Shown here: one piece after another, positions 1-5,978 of the stretch
How the letters are laid out: every line of letters begins with the position of its first letter
How positions within the stretch are numbered: the stretch's first letter is position 1
Assembly: GCA_018700255.1 (NCBI GenBank)
Contig: JABISU010000064.1
Span: 1-5,978 of the forward strand
Direction: 5' to 3'
Source: Flavobacteriales bacterium
GTDB taxonomy: Bacteria; Bacteroidota; Bacteroidia; Flavobacteriales; UA16
DNA: 5,978 nucleotides
The notes under the pieces: generated by a model
Told to the model about the DNA's origin: nothing
Database searches by the model: none
The model's input: only the letters and a program-made list of their open reading frames with translations
Program-made: the position numbers and the translations under genes

Positions 1-13
1 AGAAATTCGCACT

Positions 14-1129
14 ATGCAATTAAACTCTCTTCATCTGATTCATTTTAAAAACCATTTAAGTGGTGATTTAAAGTTTGGAAAACAGGTGAATTGCCTCCTT
101 GGAGACAACGGATCAGGGAAGACTAACATCCTAGACGCCCTGCATTATCTATGTTTTTGTAAAAGTTACTTTAATCCTATAGATTCTCAAAATATTTCTC
201 ACGGAGAACCCTTTATGATGATAAAAGGTGTGTTTAATCATCACGGAAATGAGGAAATCGTCAGTTGTGGAGTAAAACGCGGCGCAAAAAAGGTGTTTAA
301 AAGGAACGAAAAGTCGTATTCTCGACTTCTTGAGCACATAGGTAAATTTCCTGCTGTAATTATCGCGCCTGACGATTCAGAAATTGTAAGAGAAGGGAGT
401 GATGTGCGTAGAAAATGGATGGATGGCGTGATATCTCAGTATGATAGAACCTACTTAGAAAAACTTATAGACTATAAAAAGGCGGTTTACCAAAGAAATA
501 ACCTATTCAAGTACTTTGCAGAAAACAGACTGTGGGATCCTAGCCTTATTGAACCTTGGGACGCTCGAATTACTCCCAATGCAGTATTTATCGCTCGTTC
601 AAGAAAAGAGTTTATTAAAAATTTCCTTCCTGTATTTATAAATGTTTATAACGAAATTTGTGGAGGAGAAGAAGAGGTTAGTCTTGAGTATATTTCAAAT
701 GTGCCAAGTAATGAGGATGAATTCATGGAGTTGTTAAAAACTTCACAGGTTGACGATAGGCGGCTTAGGCGGATGACATGTGGGGTACATAAAGATGATT
801 TGGCATTTAAGATAGGGGATTATCCGCTGAGAAAATTTGGGAGTCAGGGTCAGCAAAAGACCTTCCTTGTAGCCCTGAAACTTGCCCAGCTAGTTTTTTT
901 AGAGAAGGCAACAGGCGTGAAGCCCATACTTTTGCTCGACGATATCTTCGATAAAATTGATGATAAGCGCGTGAGAGCTTTGATGAGTAGAGTAACTGAT
1001 GGAACTTTTGGTCAAATTTTTATTACCGACACCCACCTGGGCCGAATCCCCGAAATGTTTAAATCTATTGGAGTTGATGTGCGTGTTTTTGAAGTAATTA
1101 GTGGAGAAGTCTATACCTTAGATGTATGA
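14..1129 (+). CDS. recF: DNA replication and repair protein RecF
   Basis: RecF is a cytosolic SMC/ABC-type ATPase that binds gapped DNA and, with RecO and RecR, helps load RecA at single-strand gaps and stalled forks. The 371-residue protein has the usual family length and all core motifs: Walker A GDNGSGKT (residues 30-37), the GVHKDDL segment (257-263), ABC signature SQGQQK (277-282), Walker B ILLLDD (305-310), D-loop DKIDDKR (313-319) and a switch histidine in ITDTH (H341). The ATG at 14 gives the typical N-terminus (short strand, then FKNH before Walker A). No in-frame stop is visible in the 13 bases upstream, so a slightly earlier start cannot be excluded, but family length argues against it. 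The stop codon overlaps the next gene's start by ATGA, suggesting translational coupling. The promoter lies outside the window. Confidence 0.96.
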   Translation: MQLNSLHLIHFKNHLSGDLKFGKQVNCLLGDNGSGKTNILDALHYLCFCKSYFNPIDSQNISHGEPFMMIKGVFNHHGNEEIVSCGVKRGAKKVFKRNEKSYSRLLEHIGKFPAVIIAPDDSEIVREGSDVRRKWMDGVISQYDRTYLEKLIDYKKAVYQRNNLFKYFAENRLWDPSLIEPWDARITPNAVFIARSRKEFIKNFLPVFINVYNEICGGEEEVSLEYISNVPSNEDEFMELLKTSQVDDRRLRRMTCGVHKDDLAFKIGDYPLRKFGSQGQQKTFLVALKLAQLVFLEKATGVKPILLLDDIFDKIDDKRVRALMSRVTDGTFGQIFITDTHLGRIPEMFKSIGVDVRVFEVISGEVYTLDV

Positions 1130-1434
1130 AAATGCCTCCGAGTAGAAAAAATCGAACGCAGCCGCTAAGTGCTGTAATCGATAAGTTTTTACAACTAAAC
1201 CGCATGCACTCTAAACTAGATGAGGTAGAGGTGGTTCTCGCTTGGAAAGAGGTTTTCGGTGAGGTAATACATAAAAAGACTCGCCATCTTATGCTCCAAC
1301 AAGATGGTACTCTACTTATTTCTCTAAATAGTGGTCCTTTAAAGGAGGAGTTTAATCATGAAAAGGCAAAGATTATTAAAATGCTGAATGACCACTTGAA
1401 GAGAGACGTTGTTAAGAAAGTTAGAATTCGATAG
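1126..1434 (+). CDS. DUF721 domain protein, DciA-like (probable replicative helicase loader/partner)
   Basis: This small (102 residues) protein has the DUF721 pattern: a helical N-terminal part (VIDKFLQLNRMHSKLDEVEVVLAWKEVFG), then a KKTRHLML strand, a TLLISLNSGPLKEEF strand-helix and a final helix with KIIKMLND. DUF721 is the core of DciA, the ancestral loader of the DnaB helicase in bacteria lacking DnaC or DnaI; that this short protein acts as DciA is inferred from the family. The N-terminus and C-terminus are basic (PPSRKNRTQ; KRDVVKKVRIR), consistent with nucleic acid contact. The ATG at 1126 overlaps the recF stop by 4 bp; a second in-frame ATG at 1132 is an alternative start. RecF-DUF721 adjacency is also known from other phyla (for example recF-DUF721-gyrB in actinobacteria), which supports a replication role. 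The next gene begins only 3 bp after its stop. Confidence 0.9.
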   Translation: MKMPPSRKNRTQPLSAVIDKFLQLNRMHSKLDEVEVVLAWKEVFGEVIHKKTRHLMLQQDGTLLISLNSGPLKEEFNHEKAKIIKMLNDHLKRDVVKKVRIR

Positions 1435-1437
1435 TTT

Positions 1438-3498
1438 ATGAAGGATAGTGTTATTGTTCTTATTATTTCAATTGCGGTTTTAGTGATTGCGGCATTCGCT
1501 ACGCGCCCACTTTATATTCATGCGGATGCGAATCCATACCACAGTAGGACTTTCGTTAGCGCCTACGGAGGATTGCCTGACACACTTAATTCGCTTTTCA
1601 CGGGAAGTGGTAAGTGTGCAGGATGTCATGGCTCAGACCCTAACTTTTATGCTTCCATACCAGGCCAATCATACCCTGCTACTCCTATGCCTGGAGAATG
1701 GGATGTGAATCCTACTGATTTTTGGAGAAGTTCGATGATGGCGAATTCTGCTAAGGACCCATTTTGGCGTGCTAAGGTTGCTCACGAAGTAGCGATTAAC
1801 CCAGAACACCAGGCTGAACTAGAAGATAAATGTACTTCTTGTCACGCTCCACTTGGAAATTTAGCTGCAGCTCACATTGGAATCGATCATTACTCTATAG
1901 AGATGATGATATCTGATTCATTAGCGCTTGACGGTGTAAGCTGTGTAGCCTGTCATCAGCAATCTGCGGACAGTTCTGGTTTTTCATTTAGTGGAGATTT
2001 AAAATTTGATTCTGCCGTAATTTATGGTCCCTATGGAATAGGTGAAGACGAGCCCCCACTATACGATCTGCCGATGAACACCTACACGGGTTATGATGTT
2101 ATGCATGGAGAGCATATGGTAAATAGTGACGTTTGTGCAGATTGCCATACTTTACTAACTAACAGCGTTGACCTTGAAGGAAATTTTACAGGGGAAATGT
2201 ATGTCGAACAAGCGACTTATCACGAGTGGTTAAATTCTGCTTTCTCAGGAGAAGGTATAGAAATTCCAGATGAATTCGAAAACCAGGAAGCCAGTTGCCA
2301 GTCGTGCCATATGCCAATAATCGAAGAGCCGGTAATTATCTCATCTGGATATGCCTTTCTAGAGCCTCGAACACCCTATGGGCTCCATACTCTTGTTGGA
2401 GCCAATACTGCTATGCTCGAAATTTTACGTGATAACGTAGAGGAATTAGGACTAACCGCTACTGCTGAACAGTTCGACTCTACAATCGCATATACGAGAA
2501 ACATGCTGTTAGAGCAATCGATTGAATTAGAAGTTTTCGAAAATTTAAATTATGAAAGCCTTGCATTTACCGTCTTGTTAAACAATAAAGCGGGGCATAA
2601 ATTCCCTTCTGGATATCCTTCCCGTAGAGCTTTTGTCGAAGCTATTGTAGTGTTCAATGATGATACTCTTTTCCATAGTGGGAAAATGGATGCCTCGGGA
2701 TCTCGTATTTTAGGGGCTGACGATTTTGGCTTAGAAACCTTTGAGCCTCACCACGATGTTATTACAGATGAGTCTCAAGTCTTAATTTATGAAATCGTCC
2801 CAGCAGACATTAACAATAACCCTACAAACGTATTAGAACAGGCATTTGTATCTGTCAAGGATAATAGGCTCGTGCCAAGAGGATTTAGTATGAATCACTC
2901 AGCTTATGACACCACAAGTCTTGCCGGAGCTGTTCTTGATGACCCTAACTTCAATATAGTCGAATTGTCTGGTGAAAATGGAAGTGGAAATGATAGGGTG
3001 ACGTATAATATGCCGGATAATCAAGAGTTCAACAGTATTGGCTGGGATAACCCCGCTTCAATTACTGTAAACGTCTATTACCAAAGCATGCCACCCCGTT
3101 GGATTGAATCTATGTTTGATTGGGATTTACAACCAATATCCACTTTCCAAACTCTATTCGAAGAGCACGGATCTGCAGCTGTATTAGTTGCAAGTAACTC
3201 ATCTCTTTTAATGGGGGTAAATTCAATAGATGAAACCAATTTACCGGAAGCTGTTTTCACAATAGGACCTAACCCTACATCAGACGGATTTACGAACCTA
3301 TACTATTCTAACCTCACTGAATGTACGGATTTCGAAGTCTATAATGTGAGTGGAGAGTTATGTTCCCATGGAACTTTAGATGGAAATCAGGGGTCAAAGA
3401 AAATTGAGTTCCCTCATACTAAAGGCATGTACTTAGTAAGAATTTCGAGTAGCAATGGTTCTGCTGAAAGTAAATCTCTACAGGTAATCGTTCGCTAA
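1438..3498 (+). CDS. Secreted pentahaem cytochrome c with T9SS type A sorting domain
   Basis: Exported multihaem c-type cytochrome, 686 residues. Residues 4-21 form a hydrophobic signal segment with a plausible AFA cleavage site after A21. Five CXXCH haem-attachment motifs follow at C60-H64, C132-H136, C169-H173, C233-H237 and C287-H291, all in the first 300 residues. Many extra histidines (H116, H123, H146, H151, H223, H226, H262, H317) could be distal haem ligands. Residues 384-400 (KAGHKFPSGYPSRRAFV) match a segment seen in cytochrome c554-like multihaem proteins, followed by a beta-rich region. Residues about 606-686 form a T9SS C-terminal sorting domain (FTIGPNPTSDG, DFEVYNVSGEL, GMYLVRIS, end LQVIVR), which should carry the protein across the outer membrane and to the cell surface. 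This domain has two cysteines (C629, C642) that might pair. Substrate and redox partner are unknown. The gene starts 3 bp after the DUF721 stop, so it is probably co-transcribed with it; its 3' end overlaps the opposing phoH-type gene by 21 bp. Confidence 0.91.
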   Translation: MKDSVIVLIISIAVLVIAAFATRPLYIHADANPYHSRTFVSAYGGLPDTLNSLFTGSGKCAGCHGSDPNFYASIPGQSYPATPMPGEWDVNPTDFWRSSMMANSAKDPFWRAKVAHEVAINPEHQAELEDKCTSCHAPLGNLAAAHIGIDHYSIEMMISDSLALDGVSCVACHQQSADSSGFSFSGDLKFDSAVIYGPYGIGEDEPPLYDLPMNTYTGYDVMHGEHMVNSDVCADCHTLLTNSVDLEGNFTGEMYVEQATYHEWLNSAFSGEGIEIPDEFENQEASCQSCHMPIIEEPVIISSGYAFLEPRTPYGLHTLVGANTAMLEILRDNVEELGLTATAEQFDSTIAYTRNMLLEQSIELEVFENLNYESLAFTVLLNNKAGHKFPSGYPSRRAFVEAIVVFNDDTLFHSGKMDASGSRILGADDFGLETFEPHHDVITDESQVLIYEIVPADINNNPTNVLEQAFVSVKDNRLVPRGFSMNHSAYDTTSLAGAVLDDPNFNIVELSGENGSGNDRVTYNMPDNQEFNSIGWDNPASITVNVYYQSMPPRWIESMFDWDLQPISTFQTLFEEHGSAAVLVASNSSLLMGVNSIDETNLPEAVFTIGPNPTSDGFTNLYYSNLTECTDFEVYNVSGELCSHGTLDGNQGSKKIEFPHTKGMYLVRISSSNGSAESKSLQVIVR

Positions 3499-4902
3499 GT
3501 TCGCCAGTTCTGACCGCTCGCCTTTTTCTAAAGTTATATGACAGTATAGATCTTTTCCTTTGAGTCTGTCTATTACGTACGTAAGTCCGTTAGATTGTTC
3601 ATCTAAGTACGGAGTGTCTATCTGCCTCACATCTCCGGTTAGGATAATCTTTGTGTTTTCTCCCGCTCGAGTGATGATGGTTTTGATTTCGTGTGGCGTC
3701 AGGTTTTGGGCTTCATCAACTATAAAAACTACGTTAGAAAGCGAACGCCCACGGATGAACGCTAAGGGGCATATTTGAATCTTACCATTCTCCCTCATTT
3801 CCTCAATTGCGCGGTATTTACGCTCATTCACACCGAATTGATTCTTTATGTAATTCAGGTTATCCCAAAGCGGTTGCATGTACGGATTCACTTTATCTTC
3901 AGCATCACCAGGTAAAAACCCGAGGTCTTTATTTGACAGGGCAACGATGGGTCGAGCTAATATAATTTGGTCATACTTGTTGCTTTGCTCAAGGGCTCCG
4001 GCTAGTGCTAGCAAGGTCTTCCCTGTCCCGGCCACACCACATATAGTAACAAGGTTTATATCTGGATTCTGAATTGCGTGAAGGGCAAATGCCTGTTCCG
4101 CATTGCGGGGTTTGACTCCATAAGCATACCCCTTATCCACTCGCTCAATTTTCTTCTTCGATTCGTTGAAATATCCAAGAGCAGAGGACGAGCAGTTCTT
4201 CATTATATAGAAGTGGTTATTTGCCCGAGCGTCTCCTAATGTGGTGATTTTATTCGTTGATCCCGCCACGTACATTTTGCGAATCACGCTAGCATCTAAA
4301 TCCTCTAAAGTTGTCATCCCAGAATAGGCAAACTTCATATCCTTAACTTTTCCTGTCTTGTAATCCTCCGCTGGTAGGTTTAGAGCTTTTGCTTTCAGTC
4401 TAAGATTTATGTCCTTCGATACCAAGACTACAGTCGAATTTTTTTCGAGCACCTGCAATGCTAAAGCGGCATCTAAAATCATATGGTCATTCGTTTTCTT
4501 CCCAAAAACCTGGTCCGCCAACCCCGGATTGTCAGAATCCCCCATAATAATCTTCATCTTCCCCCCGCAGCCATTTTCTAGAGGAATCCATTGCTGCAAA
4601 GTAAAATCTTTACTGAGCCTGTCAATTATTCTAATTGATTCACGTGCCTCATAGTTTTTCGTCTCATTGCCAACTTTAAAATTATCGAGCTCCTCAAGTA
4701 CAGTTATAGGAATAGCTATCTGATTCTCCTCGAAATTATTTATTGCACTATGATCATAAAGCAAAACACAAGTATCTAACACATATATTTTCGCTTCCAC
4801 ACTTTTCACACTATCCACCTTTTTAGTATTCTTAGATGTAGGTGTAATCTTTTCCTTCGTTTGAACTACAGCAGCCATTAAGTTAGAGTCATTTTCAGGC
4901 AT
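3478..4902 (-). CDS. PIN-PhoH family protein (PhoH2/YlaK-like ATPase and ribonuclease)
   Basis: Cytosolic fusion of a PIN ribonuclease domain with a PhoH P-loop ATPase; mycobacterial relatives (PhoH2) unwind and cleave RNA. Residues here are counted from a GTG at 4962. The PIN part (about 58-205) shows KIYVLDTCVLLYD (D63), PITVLEELDNFK (E90/E91), TNDHMILDAAL (D159, D164) and LVSKDINLRLKA (D184), so the acidic metal-binding set looks intact. The ATPase part (about 285-494) shows Walker A GVAGTGKT (309-316), ILARP (334-338), LGFLPGD (347-353), Walker B VVFIVDEAQN (411-420), LTGDVRQID (441-449) and GERSELA (481-487). The C-terminus is complete. Start choice: the open frame reaches GTG at 4962 (494 residues), but the first 20 residues do not look like the family, so I prefer the ATG at 4902 (474 residues, GAGG seven bases upstream); ATG at 4878 is also possible. 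The GTG also has a GAGG eight bases upstream, so the start remains unsettled. The 3' end overlaps the cytochrome gene. Confidence 0.93.
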   Translation of the reverse strand: MPENDSNLMAAVVQTKEKITPTSKNTKKVDSVKSVEAKIYVLDTCVLLYDHSAINNFEENQIAIPITVLEELDNFKVGNETKNYEARESIRIIDRLSKDFTLQQWIPLENGCGGKMKIIMGDSDNPGLADQVFGKKTNDHMILDAALALQVLEKNSTVVLVSKDINLRLKAKALNLPAEDYKTGKVKDMKFAYSGMTTLEDLDASVIRKMYVAGSTNKITTLGDARANNHFYIMKNCSSSALGYFNESKKKIERVDKGYAYGVKPRNAEQAFALHAIQNPDINLVTICGVAGTGKTLLALAGALEQSNKYDQIILARPIVALSNKDLGFLPGDAEDKVNPYMQPLWDNLNYIKNQFGVNERKYRAIEEMRENGKIQICPLAFIRGRSLSNVVFIVDEAQNLTPHEIKTIITRAGENTKIILTGDVRQIDTPYLDEQSNGLTYVIDRLKGKDLYCHITLEKGERSELANLANDYL

Positions 4903-5130
4903 TCTATTTCCTCGCCGTTGCGAAGTGAGAAGAGGCCTGAGATTTACAGTTAATTCCTCCACAAAAGTTACCTCATATTTTGAGAGTTTTGCACACCCCC
5001 CTCAACACACTTTTTCACATCCACAATAATGATAACCTTTTTCTTTCAAGTTTTACTGCTCTTCCCATCTTGAATTAACAGGAAATTTATTTTATGTTGA
5101 AAAATCTCTTGGTATTCTTAATTTTTATCA
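4903..5130. other. Gene-free gap between rimM and the PIN-PhoH gene (leader or promoter region)
   Basis: This stretch holds no credible gene; the longest ATG frame I followed on the minus strand is 17 codons. It must contain the promoter of the PIN-PhoH gene unless that gene is read through from rimM. On the minus strand, TAACTTTT (4963-4970) resembles the Bacteroidota -7 element TAnnTTTG with one mismatch, but no TTG lies at the usual distance upstream, so I do not call a promoter. If it were real, transcription would start just inside the GTG at 4962, favouring the downstream ATG at 4902. The minus strand also has a run of six G around 4997-5002. No strong terminator hairpin follows the rimM stop; only an AT-only inverted pair is seen near 5097-5130. 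Confidence 0.4.
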
Positions 5131-5709
5131 CTAAAGCCAAACCTCATTGTCGTCATCTCCATCATCCATCTCTCGTTTCGAAGGATTCACAAAAACATCT
5201 ACCAATCCCTCTGGCACTTCAACTCTCAGCACCTTGTTTTCTCTGTCCACTTCGATTTTAAAATTTTCTGGCAGGGGAAGAATAAGTTCTTCACCATTTG
5301 ACTCTACCTCTAACATAGGATACGGTCCGTGATCTATAACTCGTGTTACTTCACCTAGTTCCGTTCCGTTCTCAAGATCGACAACTGTCCAGCCTGGCAC
5401 CTCGTGGAAATAAAATCTATTCCCATCCAATTCAGGCAACATCTCGCTCGGCAAGTAAATATCTTTCCCACTAAGTTCTCTAGCTTCTGACTCAGTATCT
5501 ACATTCTCCAATTTAACTACGAATCTATCGTTGTGAGGTTTCAATTTAATGATAGAGTAGGGCACAAGCTGCTTTCTCAGTTCTAACCAAATCAACTTTA
5601 TTCCTGTATACGGACTTGCATCATCAACATCCATCCAAAGCACCAACTCACCAGAGTATCTAAAAGGTTTGGTCAATTTCCCGAGTATAAATCCGTTTTT
5701 CTTGTTCAT
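5131..5709 (-). CDS. rimM: Ribosome maturation factor RimM
   Basis: RimM binds ribosomal protein S19 in the 30S head and assists late maturation of the 16S rRNA 3' domain in the cytosol. The 192-residue protein has both expected parts. The N-terminal beta-barrel (about 5-88) has the FILGKLTKPFRYSGEL opening and the DTESEARELSGKDIYLP segment. The PRC-barrel (about 97-175) has NRFYFHEVPGWTVVD, LGEVTRVIDHGPYPMLEV, EELILPLPENFKIEVD and VPEGLVDVF. The C-terminus is an acidic tail (EMDDGDDDNEVWL). The usual HGxxGE-type motif near residue 15-21 appears here as FRYSGE, so the first two residues are replaced. The ATG at 5707-5709 gives the expected N-terminal length; no clear Shine-Dalgarno is seen. 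It lies 87 bp downstream of the rpsP stop on the same strand, the conserved rpsP-rimM order, with a hairpin between them. trmD does not follow. Confidence 0.93.
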   Translation of the reverse strand: MNKKNGFILGKLTKPFRYSGELVLWMDVDDASPYTGIKLIWLELRKQLVPYSIIKLKPHNDRFVVKLENVDTESEARELSGKDIYLPSEMLPELDGNRFYFHEVPGWTVVDLENGTELGEVTRVIDHGPYPMLEVESNGEELILPLPENFKIEVDRENKVLRVEVPEGLVDVFVNPSKREMDDGDDDNEVWL

Positions 5710-5744
5710 CTTCGTTTACTGCGTTATGCAATTTACTTTAAACA

Positions 5745-5773
5745 ATAAGAGCCACCATAATGGCAGCTCTTAT
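5745..5773 (-). terminator. Hairpin between rpsP and rimM (possible terminator or attenuator)
   Basis: Perfect 8-bp arms ATAAGAGC (5745-5752) and GCTCTTAT (5766-5773) enclose a 2x2 mismatch and a further short CCA/TGG stem. On the minus strand the structure begins 23 bases after the rpsP stop and ends 35 bases before the rimM start. It is followed by TGTTTAAAG, a weak T-rich stretch, so termination is likely partial at best. It could also be an mRNA processing or stabilising element that lowers rimM expression relative to rpsP. Read on the plus strand no T-tract follows. Confidence 0.5.
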
Positions 5774-5796
5774 AAATGTCGTTAAAAGAAAAGTAA

Positions 5797-5978
5797 TTAC
5801 TCTCCTTCTTTATTCTCTTCCTCAGCAGCAGGCGCTTCCTCAGCAGCAGGCGCTTCCTCAGCAGCAGGAGCTTCCTCAGCAGCAGGCGCTTCCTCAGCAG
5901 CAGGCGCTTCCTCAGCAGCAGGCGCTTCCTCAGCAGCAGGTGCTTCCTCAGCAGCAGGCGCTTCCTCAGCAGCAGGCG
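5797..5978 (-). CDS. rpsP: Ribosomal protein S16 C-terminal tail, partial (5' end beyond window)
   Basis: Only the 3' end of this gene is visible: 59 codons plus the TAA stop (5797-5799), with the frame open to the window edge. The visible protein is a low-complexity acidic tail of eight PAAEEA units, a ninth PAAEE, and the end ENKEGE. The S16 identity is an inference: the conserved S16 core is not in the window, but the gene lies directly upstream of rimM on the same strand, as rpsP does in many bacteria, and S16 proteins of Bacteroidota commonly carry Ala/Glu/Pro-rich C-terminal extensions. S16 is an assembly protein of the 30S subunit that contacts 16S rRNA; the tail probably extends from the subunit surface and is likely disordered. 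An unrelated Ala/Glu/Pro-rich protein is the alternative. Confidence 0.8.
   Translation of the reverse strand, partial: PAAEEAPAAEEAPAAEEAPAAEEAPAAEEAPAAEEAPAAEEAPAAEEAPAAEEENKEGE
5817..5978. repeat. 18-bp in-frame tandem repeat, nine units, continuing past the window edge
   Basis: Nine contiguous 18-bp units of CTTCCTCAGCAGCAGGCG (plus strand) fill these 162 bases, each encoding the six-residue unit PAAEEA on the minus strand. Seven units are identical. Units 3 (5853-5870) and 7 (5925-5942) differ by a single base each, at the same unit position (5869 C to A, 5941 C to T), and both changes are synonymous third-position changes in an alanine codon. The array is GC-rich compared with the AT-rich surroundings. 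The window ends exactly at a unit boundary, so the total copy number is unknown. Confidence 0.97.

Noticed and set aside
149..337. 62-codon open frame on the minus strand inside recF
   Set aside because: It is antisense to a clearly conserved RecF coding region and shows no recognisable domain or start context.
1341..1387. Strong Shine-Dalgarno-like AAAGGAGGAG followed by ATG at 1358 inside the DUF721 gene
   Set aside because: The ATG is out of frame with the gene and opens only nine codons before a stop; the purine run simply encodes LKEEF of the DUF721 protein.
1487..1708. 73-codon plus-strand frame inside the cytochrome gene
   Set aside because: It is a frame-shifted shadow of the cytochrome region carrying the first CXXCH motif; the main frame has all family features.
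3078..3260. 60-codon minus-strand frame opposite the cytochrome gene
   Set aside because: Shadow of a coding strand; no features of its own.
3560..4654. Several plus-strand frames of 64-81 codons opposite the PIN-PhoH gene
   Set aside because: The minus strand encodes an intact two-domain PIN-PhoH protein with all motifs; the plus frames have no recognisable features.
5017..5070. 17-codon minus-strand frame starting ATG GGA AGA GCA between rimM and the PIN-PhoH gene
   Set aside because: Too short, no recognisable family match and no conserved context; the start resembles an N-terminus only by chance.
5097..5130. AT-only inverted pair just after the rimM stop, considered as a terminator
   Set aside because: The arms are only A/T, about six base pairs, with no G/C stem; too weak to support a call.
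5147..5332. 61-codon plus-strand Ser/Thr-rich frame opposite rimM
   Set aside because: Its composition is the antisense image of the acidic, Glu/Asp-rich C-terminal part of RimM.
5817..5978. Tandem repeat considered as a CRISPR array
   Set aside because: The units are 18 bp, directly contiguous with no spacers, and encode an in-frame peptide repeat.

Overview
The window looks like chromosomal DNA from a member of the Bacteroidota, probably a marine or aquatic flavobacterium-like lineage. The evidence is as follows. The long cytochrome ends in a type IX secretion (T9SS) type A sorting domain, a system confined to this phylum and close relatives. recF is followed directly by a short DUF721 gene. 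The ribosomal protein S16 gene (rpsP) carries a long Ala/Glu/Pro C-terminal tail, common in this phylum, and sits just before rimM. The DNA is moderately AT-rich and most starts lack an obvious Shine-Dalgarno sequence, which also fits. The genus cannot be told from the sequence.

Left half, plus strand (14-3498): recF, a DUF721/DciA-like gene and a 686-residue secreted multihaem cytochrome c. They are packed tightly (4-bp ATGA overlap, then a 3-bp gap) and are probably one transcription unit. The first two belong to DNA replication and repair. The cytochrome is an exported redox protein with five CXXCH haem sites and has no obvious functional link to them.

Right half, minus strand (3478-5978): reading in the direction of transcription from the right edge come the 3' end of rpsP with a perfectly in-frame 18-bp tandem repeat, a hairpin, rimM (16S rRNA/30S maturation), a 228-bp gap without a gene, and a PIN-PhoH ATPase/ribonuclease gene. 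The theme here is ribosome assembly and RNA metabolism. trmD, which follows rimM in many bacteria, is absent at this place.

The two gene blocks converge, and their last genes overlap tail to tail by 21 bp, so both protein C-termini are encoded by the same DNA. No tRNA, rRNA, CRISPR array, insertion sequence or phage gene was seen. I found no convincing new multi-gene system. The most unusual items are the S16 tail repeat, the T9SS-addressed pentahaem cytochrome placed behind replication genes, and the overlapping convergent gene ends.
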